From Nostoc sp. C052 (GTDB taxonomy: Bacteria; Cyanobacteriota; Cyanobacteriia; Cyanobacteriales; Nostocaceae), in NCBI RefSeq assembly GCF_013393905.1, contig NZ_CP040272.1, forward strand, positions 1,054,001-1,118,000: a stretch of 64,000 bases of DNA, in the 5' to 3' direction. The position numbers and the translations under genes are program-made. Positions 43,463-52,234 of the stretch are shown here, one piece after another. The first letter of the stretch is position 1; the number at the start of each line of letters is the position of its first letter. The notes under the pieces were generated by a model, which searched no databases, was not told the DNA's origin, and worked only from the letters and a program-made list of their open reading frames with translations.

Positions 43463-44394
43463 AATTGGATTTTTGTCCCCATCTCTCAGTGTTAATAGTA
43501 AGAGCAGAATTCAGTAGTCAGAATTCAGAATTCAGAATAGTCGAAGAATTAGAAAAATTTTTTATACATAAATGTATTAATAATGCTGCATTCCTTTTAA
43601 AATCTGACTTCTGGGTGATGAATTCTTACTAAGAATTTATCAATGGTTTTCGGCTCTTTAATTAACTTTAAATAAATACTTCATAGATTAGTATCTCATC
43701 CGAAATACCGCATCTATTAATATGTATTAATAATGTACTCAATAGCCAAAGTACTTATTAGATAAGGCTTTCAGCTAATTGATTATTCTTTGTGGGGTAT
43801 AGGGTCGGGCTTCTGTTTCGTTTTCATCCCCGTTAGGGGAAGTAGTTATGTAAAGGCAGAAGAGACATTAGTCTCAAATACAGCTATTGGAATAGCGTTT
43901 ACATCCCCGTTAGGGGAAGTGGTTATGTAAAGAAAGCTTAAGATTGTCAAGCCGTTCAGCCTTGGTTTTCAATGTTTAGTTTATCGCTTCAAACCCTTGA
44001 TGTTCAATGATATTGAATCCATGAGCAAGTAGAGACAGCGGTAAACCGTTGCAAAAATCTTGCTGAATGAATCGAAGACGATCGCCTCAACGATATACCA
44101 AAATGAATGCGTGAATTACTTAAATTTGCTTGCATTTGAGCGACTCTAACTTTTTGTTAGACTTGTAGTACAGAATTTTGTAAGCGATCGCGCACCTCAA
44201 AAATTACTACCAACTATGCGGCTTGAATGCGATCGCCCTCTTTGGCTAGTGTTCTGGATTTTTGATGAAGTTTAGCTATAGTTCTGAACTATCTGTGCTA
44301 GCCTGGAATACTTAAACTAGGCTGTTATTTTTGGTTTCTGTATCTAGCCAACCGTAATTATTAAACTGATATTAAATGTTTGAGAGATTAAATT
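43463..44394. other. Non-coding region with a CRISPR-like mini-array
   Basis: About 930 bp between the divergent nifJ and the small secreted protein gene. It holds a fragment of the CAGAATTCAG repeat family (43507-43540), an AT-rich stretch probably containing the nifJ promoter, a two-repeat CRISPR-like array (43819-43932) and several HIP1 sites. No gene seen. Confidence 0.6.
43819..43932 (+). CRISPR. Two-repeat CRISPR-like mini-array
   Basis: Two 37-bp repeats, 43819-43855 and 43896-43932, differ at two positions. Both share CATCCCCGTTAGGGGAAG, whose CCCC-GTTA-GGGG core can form a stem, and end GGTTATGTAAAG or AGTTATGTAAAG. They flank a unique 40-bp spacer (43856-43895). Repeat and spacer lengths fit CRISPR units. 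No leader or cas gene is adjacent. A related single element lies at about 61433-61469 in the type III-A locus. Orientation not established. Confidence 0.65.
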
Positions 44395-44793
44395 ATGAAA
44401 TCCTCTTTCATCACCTTAGTCGTTGTGATTAGCGCACTTACTCTTTCCCAGAGTGCCTATGGCAATGAAGAGAATATTCTCAATACAACTAGCGATCGCA
44501 ATCAGGCTGAAGTTTTATCCACACAACCAGCCACGATTAACAGTACATGGAATAATTTTATCGGACAGGCTAATAATCCCCAACAAACTGCTGAATCAGT
44601 TTCGGTAACGCGAGAGCGAGGATGCCCAAAAATTAACCCCCTTGAGTTAATCAATGACCCAGGCTCTTTTTTTAAGCAATGTCAGCAGCCAGCAAGTACC
44701 CCAAGTTCTCAAAGTACAGAGCCAATTGAGTACCTCAAGGTTCCTAAACTGGATTCTGGTACTGGTCTTAGTGTGACAGTTACTCAGTTTTAA
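44395..44793 (+). CDS. Small secreted hypothetical protein, 132 aa
   Basis: MKSSFITLVVVISALTLSQS followed by AYG-NEEN is a clear signal peptide. The mature part is polar, rich in Gln, Ser and Thr (ILNTTSDRNQAEVLSTQPAT), with two Cys (RGCPKINPLE and FKQCQQP) about 30 residues apart that could form a disulfide, and ends LSVTVTQF. Family not recognised. Location probably periplasm or outside. Monocistronic, followed by a dispersed repeat. Confidence 0.65.
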   Translation: MKSSFITLVVVISALTLSQSAYGNEENILNTTSDRNQAEVLSTQPATINSTWNNFIGQANNPQQTAESVSVTRERGCPKINPLELINDPGSFFKQCQQPASTPSSQSTEPIEYLKVPKLDSGTGLSVTVTQF

Positions 44794-44850
44794 TATATAA
44801 ACTTTTTTAACAAGAGATAACCAATTCTTGGTAGTGTAACTTATCGAACT

Positions 44851-45022
44851 GAATTCAGGAGTCAGGAGTCAGAATTCAGAATGAATTCTGTATGATTGGC
44901 GGATAGTGCAGCGTTAGCGAGTCCGCGTACTCTTACAGAGAAGCAAGCTACGCGCAGCGTCTTGTAGAGAGCGTCTTGATTCTGACTCCTGAATTCTGAC
45001 TTCTGACTTCTGAATTCTTCTT
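44851..45022. mobile_element. Shorter relative of the AATTCAGGAGTCAG element
   Basis: Ends GAATTCAGGAGTCAGGAGTC and TCTGACTTCTGAATTCTTC are inverted relatives of the termini at 35512-35774 and 46358-46664, but the GGGCGAAAAAA core is missing. The middle carries GCGTTAGCGAGTCCGCG-type small dispersed repeats. Confidence 0.65.
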
Positions 45023-45046
45023 CAACTCAATAATTTACGCTCAAAC

Positions 45047-45475
45047 ATGGATGAAATATTTATGTTGGCTGCTTTAACTCAAAGCAGAAAAGCAATGCCT
45101 GAATGTTTGCCGAATCCACCAGTCGGCTGTGTAATTGTAGATGCTCAAGAAATAGTAGCTCAAGGATACACACGGATACCGGGAAAATACCATGCTGAGG
45201 CTGATGCACTTCAACAGATTCAAGGCAAAGCTTTCAACTTCTTGAAAATGTATGTCACACTTGAACCTTGTTCTTTTCATGGACGCACACCATCATGTGC
45301 TTTAGCGATCGCTGAAGATCGTCGAATACATGAAATATATGTATCTATAGTTGATCCAGACCCCCGCAACAATGGTCAAGGATTAGATATTCTAAGAATT
45401 GCAGGAAAAACGGTTAATGTCGGATTATGCGCCAATGAAGTGAATGCTTTTCTGAGTCAATATCTACGAAAGTGA
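45047..45475 (+). CDS. Stand-alone RibD-type zinc deaminase domain
   Basis: 142 residues forming a complete CDA/RibD deaminase fold: NPPVGCVIVD (23-32), the zinc and proton-shuttle motif His49-Ala-Glu51, and Pro74-Cys75 with Cys84 (EPCSFHGRTPSC). The GRTPSC form is typical of the riboflavin deaminase RibD, but the C-terminal reductase domain is absent; the frame ends naturally. It may be a split RibD, or a deaminase with another pyrimidine-like substrate, for example in nucleoside or secondary metabolism. No ribGBH genes nearby. Confidence 0.85.
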   Translation: MDEIFMLAALTQSRKAMPECLPNPPVGCVIVDAQEIVAQGYTRIPGKYHAEADALQQIQGKAFNFLKMYVTLEPCSFHGRTPSCALAIAEDRRIHEIYVSIVDPDPRNNGQGLDILRIAGKTVNVGLCANEVNAFLSQYLRK

Positions 45476-45672
45476 TGGCAATACTGTTCGGTTAGAGTAC
45501 TCCACGTAAAAAAAATGCTCAATTGTCATTGCGTTCGCCCTTGACGTTCCCGTTGGCGCAGCCTCTCGTAGAGAAGGGTACGAAGCGAAGCAATCCCAGT
45601 CTTTGCGATTGCTTCGCTTCGCTCGCAATGACGTGTTTTGGATCATTTATTTCTTGGAAGTCTCTTAAGGTA

Positions 45673-45740
45673 AGAGACGCAATGAATCGCCGTCAAGACA
45701 AAAGACCGATCATTGTAGAGACGGCGATTTATCGCGTCTT
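45673..45740. repeat. Inverted repeat of the AGAGACGC/GCGTCTT family
   Basis: Left arm AGAGACGCAATGAATCGCCG and right arm GTAGAGACGGCGATTTATCG pair imperfectly around a short loop. Single-arm relatives are at 11111-11143, 37927-37955 and 39779-39801. Confidence 0.65.
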
Positions 45741-46357
45741 TGTGTTATCGCATCTTTAGCGATCTAAAATTTTCATCAAAAAACCTTAACCGAACCGTAT
45801 TGGAAGTGGAAGGCATAACAGTCAACTACCCGCTTCAATTAAAATCTTGCTGGCGATCGCGGGTATTCCCGATCTTGCCAAGTATTATCCTTGGTGTTAG
45901 TGTTACCACTGTTACTACTTTTAGTCTAGAAAATGTTTCCAAGAGTAATTACATTGATAATACTAAACTTCATGCAGATATCTACGTGTAGTATGATTCA
46001 AGCGCAATTGTGGCAGATACCTGCATCTTGGTCATCCTAAATTCTTAATACCGGACTCAAAAAGAAAGTTATTCTTTAGCGGAGGGACGACAATAAAAGT
46101 GCTTGCTTTCATTCTTAGCGATCGCCTCCTACATACCCAGCTTCAGATGATTGGATTATCTAGCCAAAAAATAGAGATGAAAAATGGGTATCTTATATTT
46201 AATTTTTGCTGAATGAGAATTACCTGGAAGTATCAGTAGACTATTAACACTCTAATAAATAATTGTTTGTGATTGAATAAATATGGCTTATCTTGATAGT
46301 TCCTGCTAGGAATTTATTTTAGGATTGCAAAATAATTATTTAGGTAAAATTTTTATT

Positions 46358-46664
46358 AGAAGAATTCAGAACTCAGGAGTCATAATTCAGTGTGAATTCT
46401 GTACGAGTGGGTGATAGCGAAGCGTAAAGCCTTCTTCAGAGACGCTAACACGTAGCTTGCTTCCACGAAGTGGTACGGCATGGCAACTCTTAGAGACGCT
46501 GCGCGAGCGCTTATAGCGAGTCCGCGAGGGTCTGAATATTGGTTAAAATCTTACCCTGATGGGCGAAAAAAGTTAAAATATTCTCGCCTTAAAACTCTAT
46601 CCCTTTATGGGTAGACTATTCTGAATTCTGAATTCTGTATTCTGTATTCTGACTCCTGTTTTAT
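46358..46664. mobile_element. Dispersed MITE-like element, copy B (about 307 bp)
   Basis: Matches copy A (35512-35774) at both ends and through the core (GGGCGAAAAAAGTTAAAAT, CTCGCCTTAAAACTCTATCC). It is longer by roughly 45 bp because of extra small dispersed-repeat material (46425-46535, with GACGCTAACACGTAGC and GACGCTGCGCGAGCGC). Confidence 0.8.
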
Positions 46665-46988
46665 TTTTTTAGGAACTAAATTGAAGAATTAAACTAAAAC
46701 ATAATTGTGTTTGAAAATGTGCAAAAATCTAGAAAAAAGGAGTGTAATTACTTCAAAGGATATACCGATCGTATCTTTAGGTAATTGATTTGTGACTGCT
46801 GATGATGCTATTATTAATGGGTGGGTTGATTTTGGGTTTATTATCTCCAACAATTAACTTGTAATGTATCATAGACCAGAATTCATCAGTATTGCCAATT
46901 GATTGATTAGCAGTGTGAAATGGCTATGGGTCTGAATATCTAGACTTGATACCAATAAATTGATGAGGTTACAGAGGAGCAAATAACC

Positions 46989-48008
46989 ATGAGCAACTTA
47001 ACATCTCCACATACCGAAGTTCAAAAAACGAAGAAAAAAAGTTTAGCCGCAGATAAAAGACCTCGAGCTACAGATGATATTGTGCGTAGTTATCTGCAAG
47101 AGATCGGGCGTGTAGATTTGTTGACTCGCGAACAAGAGGTTATTTTTGCCCAACACGTGCAGCAGATGATGAATTTACTAGCTGCTAAAGAAGAATTGGC
47201 TGTGAAATTAAATCACGAACCCACGCTGCAAGAATGGGCAGATCAGGTGGAGTCAAGTGTTGAGGTGCTAGAACAACAACTAAATCAAGGACACCAAGCC
47301 AAGCAGAAAATGATTCAGGCTAATCTCCGGTTAGTAGTAGCTGTGGCGAAAAAATACCAGCACCGCAACCTGGAATTTATGGATTTAATTCAAGAAGGTA
47401 CTTTAGGTTTAGAGCGAGGAGTGGATAAGTTTGATCCTGCTCTTGGTTATAAGTTTTCTACCTATGCTTATTGGTGGATTCGTCAAGGAATCACACGAGC
47501 GATCGCTCAACAAGGACGTACAATTCGTTTACCGATCCACGTCTTTGAAAAACTGAATAAAATTAAACGGGTACAGCGAGAATTATCTCAACAGTTAGGT
47601 CGCGTTCCGACTACTGGTGAAATTGCCACCGCGTTATCTTTGACACCTAGTCAAGTTAGAGAGTGTTTGTACTTGGCGCGTCAACCCTTCTCGTTAGAAG
47701 CGCGAGTTGGCGAACAACAAGATACAGAATTGCAAGACATCCTGGAAGATGATGGCCCTTCTCCCGAAGATTACGCCGTTGAAGAATCTCTCCACCAAGA
47801 CTTACAAGACTTGTTGGCAAAACTGTCTCCCCAGCAGCGAGAAATATTAACCTTACGCTTTGGCCTGACTGATGGCTATGAACTTTCTTTAGCACAAATT
47901 GGCGATCGCATGGGCATTAGTCGAGAACGAGTGCGTCAGATAGAGCAAAAAGCTCTCAGTCTCCTGAGACGCCAAAAGGAGCAAGTACGTAGTTATCTAG
48001 CTAGCTGA
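46989..48008 (+). CDS. Group 2 RNA polymerase sigma factor (RpoD/SigA family)
   Basis: 339 residues. Region 1.2 is DDIVRSYLQEIGRVDLLT, regions 2.1-2.4 include NLRLVVAVAKKYQHRNLEF and KFSTYAYWWIRQGITRAI with GRTIRLPIH, region 3 is LGRVPTTGEIATALSL, and region 4.2 is the HTH LAQIGDRMGISRERVRQIEQ. A short basic N-terminus and absence of region 1.1 place it in the non-essential group 2 (SigB/C/D/E-type); the exact member cannot be assigned by eye. GAGGAG precedes the ATG. Such factors respond to nitrogen, carbon or light conditions and in Anabaena some are heterocyst-induced. Confidence 0.92.
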   Translation: MSNLTSPHTEVQKTKKKSLAADKRPRATDDIVRSYLQEIGRVDLLTREQEVIFAQHVQQMMNLLAAKEELAVKLNHEPTLQEWADQVESSVEVLEQQLNQGHQAKQKMIQANLRLVVAVAKKYQHRNLEFMDLIQEGTLGLERGVDKFDPALGYKFSTYAYWWIRQGITRAIAQQGRTIRLPIHVFEKLNKIKRVQRELSQQLGRVPTTGEIATALSLTPSQVRECLYLARQPFSLEARVGEQQDTELQDILEDDGPSPEDYAVEESLHQDLQDLLAKLSPQQREILTLRFGLTDGYELSLAQIGDRMGISRERVRQIEQKALSLLRRQKEQVRSYLAS

Positions 48009-48125
48009 AGTTATTTTTTTATAATAGTAGGGCATTTAAAACTCAGGAAGTCACCATTATGACTGTATAAAATTCAGTCATTTTGGGGGAAAATTAATCT
48101 AAGTAATCTCTCTCAAAGATTTGAT

Positions 48126-48620
48126 ATGAGTACATCAAAAACAGTGCAGCAATTGCAAGCACAATGGGTGACTTCTGAAAACTTTCGACCTTATGGACAA
48201 GTGATTTTTGCAAGTCTTGATGGTAAAACTTACGATGGAGAAGATGCTCATTTAAGCTTGCAAAACGGAATTCCACGATTTTATATTATGCGGTTGCAGA
48301 AGAGAGGGCGAAAGTTTCATAAAATTACTCGCCATGTCGAATGCACTCAATGTCTGGGTTCTTTAGAAGGTAAAGACTGGTTAATTGCAGTTTGTTCTCC
48401 TCATAATGATGTGAATGAACCAGCATTAGATGAGATTGCTGCTTTCCGCATTCCGGGGAATTGTTTTATCAAGCTGCATCAGGGTACTTGGCATGCTGGG
48501 CCCCATTTTGACCATGAAACTGTGGATTTTTATAATTTGGAACTAGCTGATACAAATGTCGTAGATCATTTCACTCATGATTTTCTCAAAAGTCATCAAT
48601 TAGAGTTTGAGATGGTTTAG
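48126..48620 (+). CDS. Ureidoglycolate lyase family protein
   Basis: 164 residues of the AllA-like cupin fold: FRPYGQVI near the N-terminus, HVECTQCLGSLEGKDWLI in the middle with the conserved His, and IKLHQGTWHAGPHFD (with HAGP) toward the end. The enzyme splits ureidoglycolate to glyoxylate and urea in purine/allantoin catabolism. No other allantoin genes are adjacent, so nitrogen salvage or another ureido substrate is possible. It follows the sigma gene by 117 bp on the same strand. Confidence 0.85.
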   Translation: MSTSKTVQQLQAQWVTSENFRPYGQVIFASLDGKTYDGEDAHLSLQNGIPRFYIMRLQKRGRKFHKITRHVECTQCLGSLEGKDWLIAVCSPHNDVNEPALDEIAAFRIPGNCFIKLHQGTWHAGPHFDHETVDFYNLELADTNVVDHFTHDFLKSHQLEFEMV

Positions 48621-48714
48621 ATAACACAATTTTGGATTTTAGATTTTAGATTTTAGATTGACTCCAGCAATCAAGTTATTGTCTTATAGTGTCCATATAA
48701 TTAGCAAAAAAATT

Positions 48715-48834
48715 GTAGGTTGGGGAGCCACTGCGTTGCGCGGGTTCCCCGCGTTGTAGCAAGTGGCATTGGAGGCTTTGCCAAAGCCAACATCCTGATA
48801 TATGTTGGGTTGCGCTCCGCTCCACCCAACCTAC
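48715..48834. repeat. Inverted-repeat element with GTAGGTTGGG ends
   Basis: GTAGGTTGGG at the left and CCCAACCTAC at the right are exact complements. The interior carries GCGTTGCGCGGGTTCCCCGC and GGAGGCTTTGCCAAAGCC small palindromes. Element length is about 120 bp. Confidence 0.75.
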
Positions 48835-48860
48835 CTACGTCTAATGCACTTTTTACTTCT

Positions 48861-49088
48861 TAACCTGAGTTCGGGATAAGAAATCCTCAAAAGCCTTGAA
48901 TTATCGTTGTTCGGTCTAAAGCTCTGTTTTCATCTATTGTCAATAAGATATATTGCTGAGATTAGTTTCATTTGTGAACCTTATTGACAAAATGATTCCA
49001 CTTTTATCCCTGCTTTGATCAATTCCAGTTTTATTCAATCCTGACAGAATAAGCTTTTTAGCTTCTGGCTTAACCCGAACTCAGGTTT
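48861..49088. mobile_element. MITE-like element, about 228 bp, ACCTGAGTTCGGG ends
   Basis: ACCTGAGTTCGGGATAA at the left and TTAACCCGAACTCAGGT at the right match at 16 of 17 positions as inverted repeats. The interior is AT-rich and non-coding. It lies between the convergent ureidoglycolate lyase and alaS genes. Confidence 0.75.
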
Positions 49089-49145
49089 CTTAACAATAAT
49101 CCCCACCGAACTCACGAGTTGAGGGTGGGGAATTATACTATATCG

Positions 49146-51788
49146 TTAACACAAGGCGGATTTTAAATCACTTTCCGCTTGTCCTAAGGCATCTGGTAAT
49201 TTACTTGCATCGCGTCCGCCTGCTTGGGCTAAGTTTGGTCTTCCACCGCCACCGCCGCCGCAAATTTTAGCGATCGCACCTACAAATTTACCAGCTTGTA
49301 GTCCTTTTTTGTTCACTTCTGGACTAAAAGCTGCAACTATACTAACTTTCCCTGCTTCAGGAACAGAACCCAGCACCACTGCACCGTTACCGATTTTTTG
49401 CAATAAGCGTTCGGCTGCGGTTTTCAATGATTCTGGATCGACATCTTCTAATTGGGCGACAATAATTTTATGGACGCCTACGGTTTGGGCTGTTTGTAGC
49501 AAGCTGTCTGATTTAGCGATCGCTAATTGTACCTTTAAGGTTTCCAATTCCTTCTGGCTATTTCTGAGTTCGCTTTGCAGACTTGTGATTCTGTCTGGTA
49601 ATTCTTCGGGTTTAACTTTAAAGCGATCGCTCAAATCTTTAACTACTTTATCCCGCAGGTTGAGATAATCTAGGATTGCTGGCCCCGATACAGCTTCAAT
49701 GCGCCGCACCCCAGAAGCTACGCCAGCTTCAGAAATAATCTTGAACACACCAATTTCAGCCGTGTTACTCACATGAGTTCCACCGCATAGTTCCATTGAG
49801 ACGCTAGGGAAGTCAATCACCCGCACTTCATCGCCGTATTTTTCGCCAAACATCGCAACAGCACCCTTAGCTTTCGCCTCTGCTAAAGGTAATACTTCTA
49901 CTTTTGCAGCATGAGCCTCAGCAATCCAAGTGTTCACCTGTTCCTCAACTTGTTGGACTTCCTCTGCTGTCAACGCGCGGGGACAGTTGAAGTCAAAGCG
50001 CAATCTGTCAAAGGAAACTAGGGAACCTGCTTGAGATATGCCCTCATCAACAATTTTCTTCAACGCCGCTTGCAATAGGTGCGTTGCAGTATGGTTAGCT
50101 TGGGCGCGACGGCGACAAGCGGGATCGATTTGGGCGGTAATGCGATCGCCTACGCGTAGTGTACCGCGTTCGATGCGTCCGAAGTGAACAAAGAAATCAG
50201 ATTCTTTTTTCACGTCTTCCACTCGAACAACGATACCATCACCAGAGATATAACCGCGATCGCCGATTTGTCCTCCAGATTCAGCATAAAATGGCGTTTT
50301 GTCAAGGACAATTTGCACCTCTGTCCCCGCTTCTGCTTCCTCTTGGCAAACACCTTCTACTAATATCGCTTCGACTTTCGCAGTTGCAGCAGGTTGGGTA
50401 TATCCGATAAATTCGGTGACTTGAATGTGTTCTGCTAGTTTGTCGAGGGAACCTTGCACAGTTAAATCGATGGTTTCATGTGCGCCTCTACTGTCTTGTT
50501 GTTGGATTTCCATTGCTTTCTGAAATCCTTCAACATCAACTGTTAAGTTGTTTTCCTCAGCAATTTCTTGAGTAAGTTCAAAGGGGAAACCGTGGGTATC
50601 GTAAAGAGTAAATGCACTTTCACCACTAATTTTAGTTTCCCCTCGCTGTTTCACCTCTTGGATGATTTCTTCTAGAAGTTTTTCGCCTCTATCCAGAGTT
50701 CTGAGGAAATTCGATTCTTCCCGTTGCAACTCAGCTTTAATTGCTGCTTCCCGTTGGCGCACATTGGGGTAAGCTGATTCGGAAAGTGCGATCGCAGTTT
50801 CAGCAACTTGGGTAGTAAATTCGCCAGAAATCCCAATTAATCGCCCATGACGCACCACCCGGCGAATTAATCGCCGCAGCACATAACCTCGTCCCACATT
50901 GGAAGCGCGAATTTCATCAGCAATCATGTGGATGACAGCCCGAATATGATCGCCAATTACTTTTAGGGAAGTTTTAGTTTTTTCATCACTGCTGTGGTAA
51001 TCAACACCAGCAATTTTCCCTGCTGTTTGAATAATTGGGAAAATCAGGTCAGTTTCGTAGTTATTAGGTACTTTTTGGAGAATTTGCGCCATTCTATCCA
51101 AGCCCATACCGGTATCGATGTTCTTGTTTTGCAGTGGCGTTAAATTCCCGGAAGCATCCCGGTTATACTGCATGAAGACGAGGTTGTAAAACTCGATAAA
51201 TCGGGTATCGTCTTCTAAATCGATATTTTCTTCACCGCGTTCTGGGTGGAAGTCGTAATAAATTTCCGAACAAGGGCCGCAAGGTCCAGTGGGGCCAGAT
51301 ACCCAAAAGTTATCATCTTCGCCCAAGCGCTTAATTCTCGCTACCGACACACCGATTTGATCGCGCCAAATCTCAAAGGCTTCATCATCATCTTTAAAAA
51401 CGCTGACGACGAGATTTTGGGGGGAAAAGCCAAAGACTTGCGTAGAGATTTCCCAACCCCAAGCGATCGCTTGTTCTTTAAAATAATCACCAAAGCTGAA
51501 ATTGCCCAACATCTCAAAAAACGTGTGATGCCGTTTGGTGCGTCCGACATTTTCAATGTCGTTGGTACGGATACACTTTTGCGAAGTCGTAGCCCGCTTA
51601 AACTCTGGTGTGCGCTGCCCCAAGAATATTGGTTTAAATGGTAGCATCCCCGCGATCGTCAGCAGCACGGTTGGGTCTTCTGGCACGAGGGAGGCACTTG
51701 GGAGAATTTGGTGTTCCCGTTGGGCAAAGAAGTCGAGAAATATGTTGCGAATTTCGTTACCGCTTAGGTACTGGGGATTTGAAGACAT
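49146..51788 (-). CDS. alaS: Alanyl-tRNA synthetase
   Basis: 880 residues from ATG 51788 (MSSNPQYLSGNEIRNIFLD); a longer frame to 51824 has no support. The class II catalytic core shows TTSQKCIRTNDIENVG and HHTFFEMLGNFSFGDYF, the editing domain has HTATHLLQAAL and CGGTHVSNT with the zinc-binding Cys and His, and the C-Ala domain ends GGGGGGRPNLAQAGG. It charges tRNA-Ala and clears mischarged serine and glycine. Full length, single gene; essential. Confidence 0.97.
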   Translation of the reverse strand: MSSNPQYLSGNEIRNIFLDFFAQREHQILPSASLVPEDPTVLLTIAGMLPFKPIFLGQRTPEFKRATTSQKCIRTNDIENVGRTKRHHTFFEMLGNFSFGDYFKEQAIAWGWEISTQVFGFSPQNLVVSVFKDDDEAFEIWRDQIGVSVARIKRLGEDDNFWVSGPTGPCGPCSEIYYDFHPERGEENIDLEDDTRFIEFYNLVFMQYNRDASGNLTPLQNKNIDTGMGLDRMAQILQKVPNNYETDLIFPIIQTAGKIAGVDYHSSDEKTKTSLKVIGDHIRAVIHMIADEIRASNVGRGYVLRRLIRRVVRHGRLIGISGEFTTQVAETAIALSESAYPNVRQREAAIKAELQREESNFLRTLDRGEKLLEEIIQEVKQRGETKISGESAFTLYDTHGFPFELTQEIAEENNLTVDVEGFQKAMEIQQQDSRGAHETIDLTVQGSLDKLAEHIQVTEFIGYTQPAATAKVEAILVEGVCQEEAEAGTEVQIVLDKTPFYAESGGQIGDRGYISGDGIVVRVEDVKKESDFFVHFGRIERGTLRVGDRITAQIDPACRRRAQANHTATHLLQAALKKIVDEGISQAGSLVSFDRLRFDFNCPRALTAEEVQQVEEQVNTWIAEAHAAKVEVLPLAEAKAKGAVAMFGEKYGDEVRVIDFPSVSMELCGGTHVSNTAEIGVFKIISEAGVASGVRRIEAVSGPAILDYLNLRDKVVKDLSDRFKVKPEELPDRITSLQSELRNSQKELETLKVQLAIAKSDSLLQTAQTVGVHKIIVAQLEDVDPESLKTAAERLLQKIGNGAVVLGSVPEAGKVSIVAAFSPEVNKKGLQAGKFVGAIAKICGGGGGGRPNLAQAGGRDASKLPDALGQAESDLKSALC

Positions 51789-52033
51789 AAGTGTTTTTAA
51801 CTTCAGACTTAGGCGTAGCGGCACTAAGTAAGTGTATTTTCATAAATAGCTTTATATATTCTTGCATTTTGTTTCATCTTACTGCCAGTGAATTTTGCCA
51901 GTCAGTAAGCAAAATACAGTGATTAGGATGCTTTTACAGCATAACCTGACTCTAGTGGGATGCACAAATTGGATTTATATAGTTAATATTAATCCTTAAG
52001 AAATACTTTAAATTTCCCATACTGAGGTAACAA

Positions 52034-52234
52034 ATGGCACTAAAACTGAAAGTATCAAATATTGCTTGTGAGGGATGTGCAGACACAATTACTGAGTCCA
52101 TCCATGTTATGGAACCTGATGCCAAGGTGGATGTGGATGTTAACGCTAAAACTGTCACGGTGGAATCCACAGCTTCCGAGGAGTCAATCAAACAGGTAAT
52201 TGTTGCTGCTGGTTACGCGATTGAAGGTTATTGA
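52034..52234 (+). CDS. Heavy-metal-associated (HMA) domain protein, copper chaperone-like
   Basis: 66 residues forming a single ferredoxin-like HMA domain. Metal ligands Cys12 and Cys15 lie in NIACEGCADTI, replacing the usual MxCxxC Met by Ile. The fold closes with KQVIVAAGYAIEGY. It probably binds Cu(I) or a similar soft metal in the cytoplasm. ATG is preceded by GAGG. No P-type ATPase is nearby. Divergent from alaS. Confidence 0.88.
   Translation: MALKLKVSNIACEGCADTITESIHVMEPDAKVDVDVNAKTVTVESTASEESIKQVIVAAGYAIEGY

Larger units (their letters stand above)
45476..46988. other. Repeat-rich region upstream of the sigma factor gene
   Basis: About 1.5 kb. It holds a 22-bp small dispersed repeat (45555-45576) inside a GAAGCGAAGC-rich patch, an inverted repeat AGAGACGCAATGAATCGCC ... 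ACGGCGATTTATCGCGTCTT (45673-45740), and the dispersed element at 46358-46664. A frame at 45740-45991 with TTG start is not convincing. The last 320 bp are AT-rich and probably hold the sigma factor promoter. Confidence 0.5.

Noticed and set aside
43463..44394. More CRISPR repeats or a cas gene around the mini-array
   Set aside because: Reading both strands shows only the two repeats and no coding frame of cas type.
45740..45991. An 83-codon frame with a TTG start between repeats upstream of the sigma factor gene
   Set aside because: Start lies in a palindromic repeat, no ribosome binding site, no recognisable family. A hydrophobic stretch (FPILPSIILGVSVTTVTT) leaves a small chance of a gene remnant.
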